Both the position numbers and the translations under genes were made by a program. A stretch of 64,000 bases of DNA from an uncultured Bacteroidales bacterium. GTDB lineage: Bacteria; Bacteroidota; Bacteroidia; Bacteroidales; Muribaculaceae. Where the stretch lies: contig CATZGB010000002.1 in assembly GCA_958418815.1 (NCBI GenBank), positions 1-64,000 of the forward strand, written 5' to 3'. Below, piece by piece: positions 35,789 through 44,055 of this stretch; position 1 is the first letter of the stretch, and every line of letters begins with the position of its first letter. The notes under the pieces were generated by a model. It was not told where the DNA came from. It saw nothing but the letters and a program-made list of their open reading frames with translations, and ran no database searches.

Positions 35789-38593
35789 TCAACGGGCAAT
35801 GGCGACTTTCTCGACCTTGCTGCCCTGGCGACGGATATAGAGACCGGGCTGGTCGGCGGCAACGCGCACGCCCTGGAGGTTGAAGTATTCCACAGGGGCA
35901 TTCATGTCATCGGCAGCCACACCCTCAACCGAGGAGATGATGTTGCCTGAGGCATCGACATTCTTCACAAGTTCCTCGGAATGCAGGTCACCGAGTACAG
36001 ACTTGGCGCGGATGGAGAGATAATTCCCTGCTGTCACAGGCACATAGATTTCATAGTTCTCACCCTCTTCGGCAACCTTGTTGGTCCATGCGGTGTCATC
36101 GGCGGCGGGAGCCTTGGCCATCACGGAAGCGGCCACATCCTCGCCATTCTCCTTGACAGCATTGCCGTCCTTGTCATATTCCACAGTCCAGACATGGAGC
36201 TCACCCTTGGTCGACATCAGGGCAACCTTGGTAGCGTCATCCTCCATCAGGTCAAAGGCAGGCACCTCGGGCTGAATCACGGCCACTACTTGAGTATAGA
36301 GCTGGTAAGATTTCTTACCAGAGTGGTTTGTATAGCAGTTCCAATATGTATCCGCACCCTTTTGAGAGAAAAGATGTACCCAAGGACAACTATTTTCATC
36401 ATCAGCCATTTTGACAAACTTCAATAGCGCGTCTCCATTATCATCTATATCAACCTTGATATAACAGAGCGTTTCATCCAGCTGTTCTATAAGTCGAAGC
36501 TGATTTTGGATTTTTCCAGCCGATGTCTTATATGCCGAAAAATATTTGCCCTCGCTCTTTGCATAAAAGCCTTTGTCATCAGCCTTTTCAAATACAACTT
36601 TCTGATAATTAGTTTCAGATGTCAGCGAGATTGATTTGTTTGTCTTGTCAATCTCAATTATTGAAGATGAAATTCGGTTATTGGCAGAAGCATATGTGTT
36701 CAATATGTAATCAACAGCAACGTTTGTATCATTTCTATCAACGCCTGTGCCTGCAATAACATATTCCTGACCAGGAACAATTACCATTTCTTTGGTAACC
36801 AAAGACCAAGTAGTTGTTTCCGGGACAATCGGTTCGGTAACAGAAAGAAGGAATTCGAATTCTTTTGTATTAATGCCATTTGTCGCTGTTATTGTGAGAC
36901 CTTCATAAGAAATGGGTTCATTGAAAGTGTAAGTTGCTTTGTCAGAATCCACGTCTATCACATCTTCATAATCAGACCATCTTGTGGCTGTAATATGAGT
37001 CGCATTTTCCGCATTGATGATAAATGTAGTCCCAGTTTCGACTGACAGGCCGTTATCTCCCTCCTCAACAACAACTCCGTCACCATAGGTCACGACGATG
37101 TCGCCGAGGGGCTTGGGGGTAACCGTCACTGTAAACATTATTGACTTTTGATTTGATTCAAGATCATCATATGCATAGACGAGAACGGTCTCTTTCTCAA
37201 TAGGATCATCAAAAGTCCACGTTCCGGAATTACCCTCGAAAGGATAAGAACGTCTACTGTTCACTAACTCAACAGTAATGTGAGTCGCATTCTCGGCATA
37301 GGCGGTGAATGTTGTTCCCACTGTGACATAGTTGATGAAATCGGGATTGTCGTTTACAACTTCTCCCTCACCATAGGTAACGACCAAATCACCAATTGCG
37401 GGATTTTCTTTTTCTTCGATACGGACAACGAAGTTCAATGACTTCATCTTTTGTCCCCTTTCAGCATTAATGATGACATCATATTCGCCAGGAAGTTCTG
37501 GTGCGGTCCACTCAGCATGGCTCCCGAGTGTCATATCTCCGTTTACAGATATACTTTCAGCATTCTCCACATTGATGGAAAATATTGAGCCAGCAGGGAC
37601 GTTTTGCAAAATGTCACCTTCCTGGATATTCTCATAGTTGGGCCCATTCACAATTATCTCTCCTAACTCAATCGGAATGACAGGCTTAGGTGTCACCATC
37701 AGACTGTAAGTAGCTGTCACAGACTGCTCTCCCAGCATTGCTTTCACTGTAAGAATGCCGCTATAGGGGCTTACTTCTTCATCGGGTCTTATGTGCGACG
37801 GGAAATAGTACGTCCATTCAACAGGAGGCTGACCGCCTGCCACGAGATAGTTGTCTAACTCTACCTGAATTTCTGCGGCATTTTCTGCGCTGAACGTCAA
37901 AATAACACCTTCTTCAATCGTGATGCTGGAACTTTCACTGGTATAGGTGTTGCCGAATGCATCTTTCACGATGATTTCGCCAAGTATATTTTCCTGAGTT
38001 GGGTTCTCAGCCTTGAAAACTACCGGTGTTTTTTGGCCTCCTTTTGCGTAACAGTTAAACGTGGTTTCTCCAGTTTTTCCATTGCTCATGGAAATCTCCA
38101 GTGAATTGCGTGTTATATTAGATGCAGTTTTGAACTGGAATGTCCCATCAAATTTTGCCATACATGCATCAGTTTTATCCGCAATCGCTTTACAGGACAT
38201 ACTATTTTTCGTGGCTGTTGACGTACAACACAAATAATAGTCTTTGTCATTAAGCGACACCTGTAATAGCCATGGATAAGTCTCATCACCAGATTCGACC
38301 AACGTAATCTCTGTCACATTGATACCATCAGGCACTTCATAGGAATCCCCAAGCTTCTTGGCTGTGGAGCTTTTATCCAAGACTTGTCCTGGAATGTTTG
38401 TTTTTCCGGCATCTGTCAGATTCATTGTTACCAACCAATACGGATTAGTTCCGGATTGGAGATAATCTCCAAACAAAATGATTTTATCACCGGCCTGTAA
38501 CGTGGAGAAATCGTTGACCCTACTATATGTGGCAGCCATACCAGCCACACTTGTAAGCAACATCGCCACTACCAGAAGTAGCAGTTTTTTCAT
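35789..38593 (-). CDS. Large secreted Ig-like repeat protein with C-terminal sorting-type motif
   Basis: 934 residues. Signal peptide KKLLLLVVAMLLTSVAGMAA. The N-terminal domain (about 20-215) looks like a lectin or binding module. Four Ig-like repeats of about 90-105 residues follow, each with an AENA-x-x-I-x-V-like strand near residues 235, 341, 431 and 528. A second module lies at about 610-765. The end (PVEYFNLQGVRVAADQPGLYIRR) matches a Por-sorting-like C-terminal domain, suggesting type IX export or surface attachment. Residues 1 to about 768 are encoded by AT-rich DNA while the last about 165 residues are GC-rich like the neighbours, so the gene looks mosaic. Ligand unknown. Confidence 0.75.
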   Translation of the reverse strand: MKKLLLLVVAMLLTSVAGMAATYSRVNDFSTLQAGDKIILFGDYLQSGTNPYWLVTMNLTDAGKTNIPGQVLDKSSTAKKLGDSYEVPDGINVTEITLVESGDETYPWLLQVSLNDKDYYLCCTSTATKNSMSCKAIADKTDACMAKFDGTFQFKTASNITRNSLEISMSNGKTGETTFNCYAKGGQKTPVVFKAENPTQENILGEIIVKDAFGNTYTSESSSITIEEGVILTFSAENAAEIQVELDNYLVAGGQPPVEWTYYFPSHIRPDEEVSPYSGILTVKAMLGEQSVTATYSLMVTPKPVIPIELGEIIVNGPNYENIQEGDILQNVPAGSIFSINVENAESISVNGDMTLGSHAEWTAPELPGEYDVIINAERGQKMKSLNFVVRIEEKENPAIGDLVVTYGEGEVVNDNPDFINYVTVGTTFTAYAENATHITVELVNSRRSYPFEGNSGTWTFDDPIEKETVLVYAYDDLESNQKSIMFTVTVTPKPLGDIVVTYGDGVVVEEGDNGLSVETGTTFIINAENATHITATRWSDYEDVIDVDSDKATYTFNEPISYEGLTITATNGINTKEFEFLLSVTEPIVPETTTWSLVTKEMVIVPGQEYVIAGTGVDRNDTNVAVDYILNTYASANNRISSSIIEIDKTNKSISLTSETNYQKVVFEKADDKGFYAKSEGKYFSAYKTSAGKIQNQLRLIEQLDETLCYIKVDIDDNGDALLKFVKMADDENSCPWVHLFSQKGADTYWNCYTNHSGKKSYQLYTQVVAVIQPEVPAFDLMEDDATKVALMSTKGELHVWTVEYDKDGNAVKENGEDVAASVMAKAPAADDTAWTNKVAEEGENYEIYVPVTAGNYLSIRAKSVLGDLHSEELVKNVDASGNIISSVEGVAADDMNAPVEYFNLQGVRVAADQPGLYIRRQGSKVEKVAIAR

Positions 38594-38673
38594 AAGCCTT
38601 TTGATTTGAAAGTTTAGTATAATTGGTTAAAGATTGTTTTCTCCTCTGAGAAACCTGAAAAGTTTAGTTCTGA

Positions 38674-38681
38674 CAAAGATA
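38674..38681 (-). promoter_or_regulatory. -7 box of the secreted repeat protein
   Basis: TATCTTTG on the minus strand, about 80 nt upstream of the start codon; the -33 element is only a partial match (TGTG). Confidence 0.45.
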
Positions 38682-38860
38682 GCGAAAATACATCTGAATA
38701 CCACACCGTATGGTGTTAAATTTTAGCGGCGTGGCGCTATCGGCACCTACTGAAAAATTATACAATCTTTTTAAACTTTTGACAAGGTTTTGCTATTATA
38801 CTATAGACAGTGTCATCACATGTCTACCCTTAACCATATCATTATTTCAACTAAAGATTT

Positions 38861-39223
38861 ATGAAACTGAAAATTTCTTTGAAAACCGGCTCTCGGGATG
38901 AGGCCGTGAACCTCGGAAAGAAGATTCTCAAGGATGTGAAGAACGGCGAATGGCCCACATGGGGATTCCGTGAAATCGCTGCACCCAACATGACATCCAA
39001 GCCGGTGATTTGCCACGATGTTTCATCGGGACAATACCTCGACGAGGGGAAAGATGTCTGTTTCGGCATGCACCTCGACGGCGCAGACCTGATTATAATC
39101 CCGGGCTTGCTGACCAACTGGTGTGCCACCCCCTCCCCCGACCAGCAACGGCTCCACATCGGCCGCCTCACCTCGCTGCTGCTCTACTACCGCCCCTACT
39201 ACAAGTCTCTGACGGTATGCTGA
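38861..39223 (+). CDS. Hypothetical 120-residue protein
   Basis: I do not recognise the family. No signal peptide or membrane helix. The N-terminal half is basic (KLKISLKTGSRDEAVNLGKK) and the middle has a beta-like stretch DGADLIIIPGL; it ends YYRPYYKSLTVC. Codon use is GC-rich like native genes, unlike the AT-rich DNA on both sides, which supports real coding. It could be a truncated copy of a longer protein. Confidence 0.5.
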   Translation: MKLKISLKTGSRDEAVNLGKKILKDVKNGEWPTWGFREIAAPNMTSKPVICHDVSSGQYLDEGKDVCFGMHLDGADLIIIPGLLTNWCATPSPDQQRLHIGRLTSLLLYYRPYYKSLTVC

Positions 39224-39289
39224 CGCGCCTCTATACAAAGCATCCCTCCCGCCTGTTCTGCCAACGGCTGAAACGTCGGCATATTGAAG

Positions 39290-39769
39290 TCACTTACTGT
39301 TTTCTATGCCGTTAACTATCATTCGTGCGATATGGGTCTGCGCAAGCCTGTAAAATATCTTGCAGACTGTGGCAAATTCATCTATGCCAATTGTTCTGGT
39401 TTCCGTCAGCAAATCATCAGGCCATTGCCCCCTTGACTTTATCAAGGTCTCAAGTCCGGAGAACAACGAAGCCCTGTAATCTTTCGCACTCTTGCCTCGA
39501 TGCTCTTCAGGCAGAGCCTCAAAAGACACCGTATAATAATAAACGGCATCAGGATTATCTCTCAATACTTTCAACAGAAACATTGCGACTCTGGGAAAAA
39601 TCATCCCCTGCAACGGTATCTCAGGGTGTTCTTTCTCAAGGCTTATTTCCACCACTTCCGTTTCCACGTCTTCCTCCTCCAGGAAGGCCGCTTTATAATC
39701 CCTACTTGCATTAGAAAGGGCCACCAGTAAATGGTTGCCCTCTTTATCTTTAAATCGATAATCTGACAT
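39290..39769 (-). CDS. Hypothetical 159-residue protein
   Basis: Function not recognised. Begins MSDYRFKDKEGNHLLVAL, a short beta-hairpin-like opening, followed by acidic stretches (EEEDVETEVVEISLEKEH) and a C-terminal helical part (FATVCKIFYRLAQTHIARMIV). Cytosolic by appearance. It lies 21 nt downstream of a 48-codon gene sharing a full-consensus promoter, so the two probably form a small operon. AT-richer than the core genes. Confidence 0.6.
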   Translation of the reverse strand: MSDYRFKDKEGNHLLVALSNASRDYKAAFLEEEDVETEVVEISLEKEHPEIPLQGMIFPRVAMFLLKVLRDNPDAVYYYTVSFEALPEEHRGKSAKDYRASLFSGLETLIKSRGQWPDDLLTETRTIGIDEFATVCKIFYRLAQTHIARMIVNGIENSK

Positions 39770-39790
39770 TGTTTTCAGGTTATCTATTCA

Positions 39791-39937
39791 TTAGTTGGCT
39801 AATGGAATTTTGTCTATATTCTTACGCATCCAATCAAAATGCTCTTTCTTGCGTCGTTTTGACTCCTTGAACATCTCAGCAATTTGATTGGCTGATGGCT
39901 TCTTTGATTTGATGTCGGTCGGAGTATTCATAGGCAT
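39791..39937 (-). CDS. 48-residue basic protein upstream of the 159-residue gene
   Basis: Short frame read directly from the sequence: starts MPMNTPTDIKSKK and ends NIDKIPLAN. A second Met at 39931 is an alternative start. It is very basic in the middle (FKESKRRKKEHFDWMRK). A perfect Bacteroidetes promoter lies 21 nt upstream, and it stops 21 nt before the next gene. Small basic protein plus larger acidic partner could be a binding pair or toxin-antitoxin-like module, but this is speculation. Confidence 0.5.
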   Translation of the reverse strand: MPMNTPTDIKSKKPSANQIAEMFKESKRRKKEHFDWMRKNIDKIPLAN

Positions 39938-39957
39938 ATTTAATTTGGTTGAGTATG

Positions 39958-39989
39958 CAAAGATAGAAACTTTTTTCTTGAATTACAAA
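39958..39989 (-). promoter_or_regulatory. Full-consensus promoter of the 48/159-residue gene pair
   Basis: TTTG (39989-39986), 20-nt spacer, TATCTTTG (39965-39958). Predicted start about 39951. Confidence 0.7.
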
Positions 39990-40111
39990 TAAAGAGGTAT
40001 TCCTTTGTCTAATATTAACAATCTATGTGGCTATTTGTTATCAACAATTCAGCTTTTTAGTCATCGATGATTTTACTCGAAGAAATAGAATTCGACGTAA
40101 ACAATCAGAAC

Positions 40112-40504
40112 TCACGTTAAATATTCAATCAAATAATCGACCGCGTCAGCGAGAGGACGCAAATCATTCTTAACGACATCGAAAATAATATCCGCATCAA
40201 TGTCGAAATAACCGTGCGCGATGTGGTCACGCATTCCTTTCACATCGTCCCAAGGAATTTCAGGTCTCAATTTTAAAAGAGCACCTTTTGTCCTCGAATC
40301 GATTTTCTTTATCCCCTCTCCTATAGCTTCAAGCAACATACTGGTTGCAGCCAATGTCTTCATCCCATCTGGCGAGGCGGCATAATCATCCGGACTAACA
40401 ATGCCGTCATTCCAATTTTCCAATTGGCACACAGCATCCTTAATCTGCCGCAGAATATTAAGCACAAGAGAATTACTGGAAAATGATGATTCCATCGCGG
40501 TCAA
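40112..40504 (-). CDS. hepT: HepT-type HEPN toxin (putative RNase)
   Basis: 130 residues (Met at 40504; Met at 40495 also possible). DUF86/HEPN helical protein with the catalytic motif R-x4-H-x-Y visible as Arg92-Asp-His-Ile-Ala-His97-Gly-Tyr99. Family knowledge: HepT is an RNase whose Tyr in this motif is AMPylated by MntA, which neutralises it. The start overlaps the end of the MntA-like gene by 32 nt, giving translational coupling with antitoxin first. All key residues are intact, so the toxin looks functional. Confidence 0.85.
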   Translation of the reverse strand: MTAMESSFSSNSLVLNILRQIKDAVCQLENWNDGIVSPDDYAASPDGMKTLAATSMLLEAIGEGIKKIDSRTKGALLKLRPEIPWDDVKGMRDHIAHGYFDIDADIIFDVVKNDLRPLADAVDYLIEYLT

Positions 40505-40769
40505 TTTCTCCTTTGAGGAAGGGGTTCATATGTTTGTGAAACCTGACGACATCAACAGATGTTCCAAGAACGGTTTCAAGGTAACGTTTCAGGCGTATGA
40601 CAAGGAACATCTTTGGCGACATATCAACACAGACATCAACATCACTGTTGTCTGTCTGCTCTCCGCGCGCCACAGAGCCGAAAAGCCGTAAGCTTTTTAC
40701 ACCGAACTCGTCTCGCAGCGTCACGATTTCACGAGATAATATCTCCATATATTCCTGCTTTGTTCTCAT
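40473..40769 (-). CDS. mntA: MntA-type minimal nucleotidyltransferase antitoxin
   Basis: 98 residues from the Met at 40769, chosen because the upstream in-frame start at 40847 would place the promoter inside the gene. Nucleotidyltransferase signature G-S-x10-D-x-D: Gly31-Ser32 and Asp43-Val-Asp45. Family knowledge: MntA transfers AMP to the HepT tyrosine. It has its own near-consensus promoter and is coupled to hepT. The pair lies at the edge of an AT-rich segment, as expected for an acquired module. Confidence 0.85.
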   Translation of the reverse strand: MRTKQEYMEILSREIVTLRDEFGVKSLRLFGSVARGEQTDNSDVDVCVDMSPKMFLVIRLKRYLETVLGTSVDVVRFHKHMNPFLKGEIDRDGIIIFQ

Positions 40770-40786
40770 CGCTTTAAAGTTATCTG

Positions 40787-40817
40787 CAAAATTACAACAA
40801 TTTACAGATTGTGCAAG
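40787..40817 (-). promoter_or_regulatory. Promoter of the mntA-hepT operon
   Basis: CTTG (40817-40814), 19-nt spacer, TAATTTTG (40794-40787); one mismatch in the -33 box. Predicted leader about 12 nt. Confidence 0.55.
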
Positions 40818-40839
40818 TTTCCTGGCATTTTTCCAGCAT

Positions 40840-41616
40840 TCATTCACCGAGCCATTGGTCGAGGGTGTCGCGCAACAGGGTGTCGCGGGGTGACAGGGCC
40901 CATGACTGGAACTGGTTGAAGGAGATGGCCACGGAGATGTCGAGCGAGGGGTAGCGAGAGCTGAGCGACTCGGCGGTGGAGCGGTTGACCACCGCGCGCG
41001 GGATTTCGCCCAAGGCTGTCAGGATGACCAGCTGCTCGGGGGAATACTCGGCGCTCTCCACGACATGGATGGTGTCGCCTATTTCGTGGGAAAGGTTGCG
41101 CAGGCGCTGCACATAGGGTGACTCGCGGGCCACATAGACGGTCTGTCGGGCGAGGTCAAACTGGTTGCGTATCGCCACACCCGTGGTGTCGGCGAGCTGC
41201 ACCAGCACCTGCTTGTCCACTCCCACGGGGTTGACGAAGATAAGCCTGTCGCGCAGCTCGGCGGTGACGGGAAGGTCTCCGACTATGAGGCGGCAACGGC
41301 CGGTTTCGAGCCATTGCAGAGCGTCTTCCAGGCGTGTGTAGGGGTGGAACTTCACCGGCTGGCCGTGGCGGCGGCAGGCCTCGCGCAAGAGGTCGTAATA
41401 GATGCCTGAAAGGGTGTCGCCGGCGAGCGACAGCCCGGTCGGGGAAATCTCGATGGCCACATTGAGTGTGTCGCCCCCGGCCACGTCGTCTGCACGCGCT
41501 CCGATTCTCTTTGTGGAGCATTGGCGCGCTGTCAGCATCAGCCCAAGGGCCACGGCAAGCAGCAAAGCATACATGGCCACCGCCCCTTTCTTCGCTTCAA
41601 GTTTCTTGTATCCCAT
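40840..41616 (-). CDS. Membrane-anchored family 3 solute-binding protein
   Basis: 258 residues. An N-terminal transmembrane helix (AVAMYALLLAVALGLML, about 12-28) tethers a periplasmic SBP_bac_3-like domain: LNVAIEISPTGLSLAGDTLSGIYYDLLREACRRHG opens the first lobe, and GRCRLIVGDLPVTAELRDRLIFVNPV the hinge region. It resembles the regulatory domain of MltF-type lytic transglycosylases but has no catalytic part. No ABC permease or ATPase is adjacent, so a sensing or scaffold role seems likelier than uptake. Family call by motif only. Confidence 0.68.
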   Translation of the reverse strand: MGYKKLEAKKGAVAMYALLLAVALGLMLTARQCSTKRIGARADDVAGGDTLNVAIEISPTGLSLAGDTLSGIYYDLLREACRRHGQPVKFHPYTRLEDALQWLETGRCRLIVGDLPVTAELRDRLIFVNPVGVDKQVLVQLADTTGVAIRNQFDLARQTVYVARESPYVQRLRNLSHEIGDTIHVVESAEYSPEQLVILTALGEIPRAVVNRSTAESLSSRYPSLDISVAISFNQFQSWALSPRDTLLRDTLDQWLGE

Positions 41617-41907
41617 AGTGACGCAAAGTTACAGAAAAGATTCCACAGAGTAAACAGATTGAGGAGGAAAGGTCTCACGCAGATTCCGCAGATACGCAGA
41701 TTTCTCGCAGATTGCAGGGATTCAACTGATTGTTTGGATTGATGGAGATTGGGGGAAAGTCTCGCAGATTACACAGATTACACAGATGCCATCCGGGGAG
41801 ACTGGCGGAGAGACCTTTGCGGACTCCCTGACATGCCTCCGGATGGCATCTGTGTAATCTGTGAGACCTTTGTTTAGAATTCTGTGATGGAAGGTCTCCG
41901 CGGATTC
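41617..41907. repeat. Repeat-rich spacer with degenerate CGCAGATT/CACAGATT units
   Basis: This 291-bp gap downstream of mutB holds at least four CGCAGATT/A units (near 41678, 41687, 41695 and 41706), then CAGATTACACAGATTACACAGAT, plus several GTCTC/GAGAC motifs. The right part folds into the perfect inverted repeat listed separately. No reading frame is convincing. It resembles dispersed low-complexity repeats of bacterial intergenic DNA rather than a CRISPR, as spacers are irregular. Confidence 0.55.
41772..41863. repeat. 25-bp perfect inverted repeat (long hairpin)
   Basis: Arms 41772-41796 and 41839-41863 are exact complements across 25 bp, with a 42-nt loop. Lying 45 bp after the mutB stop, it could terminate the mut operon or process its mRNA; the arms consist of the CACAGATT repeat unit. 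Confidence 0.65.
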
Positions 41908-44046
41908 TTATTCTCCTTCGAGTATCTCAAGCATGCGGATGGCCGACGCGGGAATGCGTGTGCCGGGGCCGAAGATGGCGGCCACTCCCGCACGATAGAG
42001 GAAGTCGTAGTCCTGGGCGGGGATGACACCACCGGCGGTGACCATGATGTCGTCGCGGCCAAGCTTCTTCAGCTCCTCGATAACCTGGGGCACGAGGGTC
42101 TTGTGGCCTGCGGCGAGGGATGACACGCCGAGGATATGCACATCGTTCTCGACTGCCTGACGGGCAGCTTCGGCGGGTGTCTGGAAGAGGGGTCCCATAT
42201 CCACGTCGAAACCGCAGTCGGCGTAACCGGTGGCGACAACTTTCGCTCCACGGTCGTGGCCGTCCTGGCCCATCTTGGCGATCATGATACGGGGCTGACG
42301 GCCCTCACGCTTGGCGAATTCCTCCACCATCTTGCGGGCACGAAGGAAGTCGGGATCATTCTTGGTTTCGTTGGAGTACACGCCTGAAATAGTTCTGATG
42401 ACAGCTTTGTAACGGCCCACGACCTCTTCGCAGGCATCGGAAATCTCACCGAGCGACGCACGGACACCGGCGGCCTTCACAGCCAGGTCGAGGAGGTTGC
42501 CCTCGCCGGTGCGGACACATTCGGTGATGGCCTCCAGGGCTTTCTTGACAGCCTCTTCGTCGCGGTCTTTGCGCAGCTCGACAAGGCGGGCAACCTGTTC
42601 GTTGCGCACCTCGGTGTTGTCGATTTCAAGGATGTCGATGGGATCCTCGTGGTCAAGGCGGTATTTGTTGATGCCGACGATGGTCTGGCGGCCAGAGTCG
42701 ATGCGGGCCTGGGTGCGGGCTGCGGCCTCCTCGATGCGGAGCTTGGGCAGACCGGTCTCGATGGCCTTGGCCATGCCACCCAGTTTCTCGATTTCCTGGA
42801 TATGCTCCCAGGCGCGGTGAGCGATCTCGTTGGTGAGCGACTCCACATAGTATGAGCCGGCCCAGGGATCGATTTCCTTGCAGACCTTGGTCTCCTCCTG
42901 GATGTAAATCTGGGTGTTACGGGCGATACGCGCCGAGAAGTCGGTGGGGAGGGCGATGGCCTCGTCGAGGGCGTTGGTGTGGAGCGACTGGGTATGTCCC
43001 AGGGCAGCCCCCATGGCCTCGATGCAGGTACGGCCCACATTGTTGAAGGGGTCCTGCTCGGTGAGCGACCATCCGGAAGTCTGGGAGTGGGTGCGCAGGG
43101 CGAGCGATTTGGGGTTCTTGGGGTTGAACTGGCTGACAATCTTTGCCCAGAGCATACGGGCGGCACGCATCTTGGCCACCTCCATGAAGAAGTTCATGCC
43201 GATAGCCCAGAAGAAGCTCAGACGGGGAGCGAACGTGTCGATGTCCATACCGGCGTTGACACCCGCACGGAGGTATTCAAGACCGTCGGCAAGGGTGTAT
43301 GCCAGCTCGATGTCGCAAGTGGCGCCGGCCTCCTGCATATGGTATCCTGAGATGGAAATCGAGTTGAACTTGGGCATGTTCTGCGAGGTGTACTCGAAGA
43401 TGTCGGCGATGATGCGCATCGAGAACTCGGGGGGGTAGATGTAGGTGTTGCGCACCATGAACTCCTTGAGGATGTCGTTCTGGATGGTTCCGGCCATCTC
43501 CTCGAGTTTCGCGCCCTGCTCCAGACCGGCGTTGATGTAGAAGGCAAGCACCGGAAGCACCGCGCCGTTCATTGTCATCGACACCGACATCTTGTTGAGA
43601 GGTATGCCGTCGAAAAGCACCTTCATGTCTTCAATCGAGCAGATTGAGACACCGGCCTTGCCGACGTCGCCCACCACGCGGGGATGGTCAGCGTCATAGC
43701 CTCGGTGTGTGGCAAGGTCGAAGGCCACGGAGAGTCCTTTCTGGCCCGACGCGAGGTTGCGGCGGTAGAAGGCGTTTGACTCGGCGGCTGTGGAGAATCC
43801 GGCATACTGGCGGATTGTCCAGGGGCGGATGGCATACATGCCGCTGTATGGGCCGCGGAGGAAGGGGGGCAGACCGGCCACATAGTCAAGGTGTTCCATT
43901 CCCTCGAGGTCCTCCTTGGTGTAGACGGGCTTGACGGGGATAAGCTCAGGGGTCAGCCAGTCCTGCTCGGGGTCGCGGGCGGGAACCGCAGCCGGCGCGC
44001 TGAAGGCGTCGGCCATTATATCTATCTTTTTGAAATCTGGTTTCAT
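41908..44046 (-). CDS. mutB: Methylmalonyl-CoA mutase large (catalytic) subunit
   Basis: 712 residues. The N-terminal TIM-barrel mutase domain contains RPWTIRQYAGFSTAAESNAFYR and SGYHMQEAGA. The C-terminal cobalamin domain has the base-off ligand motif D-x-H-x-x-G with His597 in GQDGHDRG, followed by GVSSLAAGHKTLVP. It interconverts succinyl-CoA and R-methylmalonyl-CoA using adenosylcobalamin, central to the succinate-propionate pathway of Bacteroidales. It lies 9 bp downstream of mutA in one operon; the two proteins form a heterodimer. Confidence 0.97.
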   Translation of the reverse strand: MKPDFKKIDIMADAFSAPAAVPARDPEQDWLTPELIPVKPVYTKEDLEGMEHLDYVAGLPPFLRGPYSGMYAIRPWTIRQYAGFSTAAESNAFYRRNLASGQKGLSVAFDLATHRGYDADHPRVVGDVGKAGVSICSIEDMKVLFDGIPLNKMSVSMTMNGAVLPVLAFYINAGLEQGAKLEEMAGTIQNDILKEFMVRNTYIYPPEFSMRIIADIFEYTSQNMPKFNSISISGYHMQEAGATCDIELAYTLADGLEYLRAGVNAGMDIDTFAPRLSFFWAIGMNFFMEVAKMRAARMLWAKIVSQFNPKNPKSLALRTHSQTSGWSLTEQDPFNNVGRTCIEAMGAALGHTQSLHTNALDEAIALPTDFSARIARNTQIYIQEETKVCKEIDPWAGSYYVESLTNEIAHRAWEHIQEIEKLGGMAKAIETGLPKLRIEEAAARTQARIDSGRQTIVGINKYRLDHEDPIDILEIDNTEVRNEQVARLVELRKDRDEEAVKKALEAITECVRTGEGNLLDLAVKAAGVRASLGEISDACEEVVGRYKAVIRTISGVYSNETKNDPDFLRARKMVEEFAKREGRQPRIMIAKMGQDGHDRGAKVVATGYADCGFDVDMGPLFQTPAEAARQAVENDVHILGVSSLAAGHKTLVPQVIEELKKLGRDDIMVTAGGVIPAQDYDFLYRAGVAAIFGPGTRIPASAIRMLEILEGE

Positions 44047-44055
44047 AGCTGGATG

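Noticed and set aside
38777..38805. TTGACA-N17-TATAGA sigma70-like promoter before the 120-residue gene
   Set aside because: Matches the E. coli consensus, but all good promoters in this window follow the Bacteroidetes TTTG/TAnnTTTG form, so I do not count it as evidence.
41672..41800. CRISPR array
   Set aside because: The CGCAGATT units are too short, irregularly spaced and degenerate, and no cas genes are present in the window.
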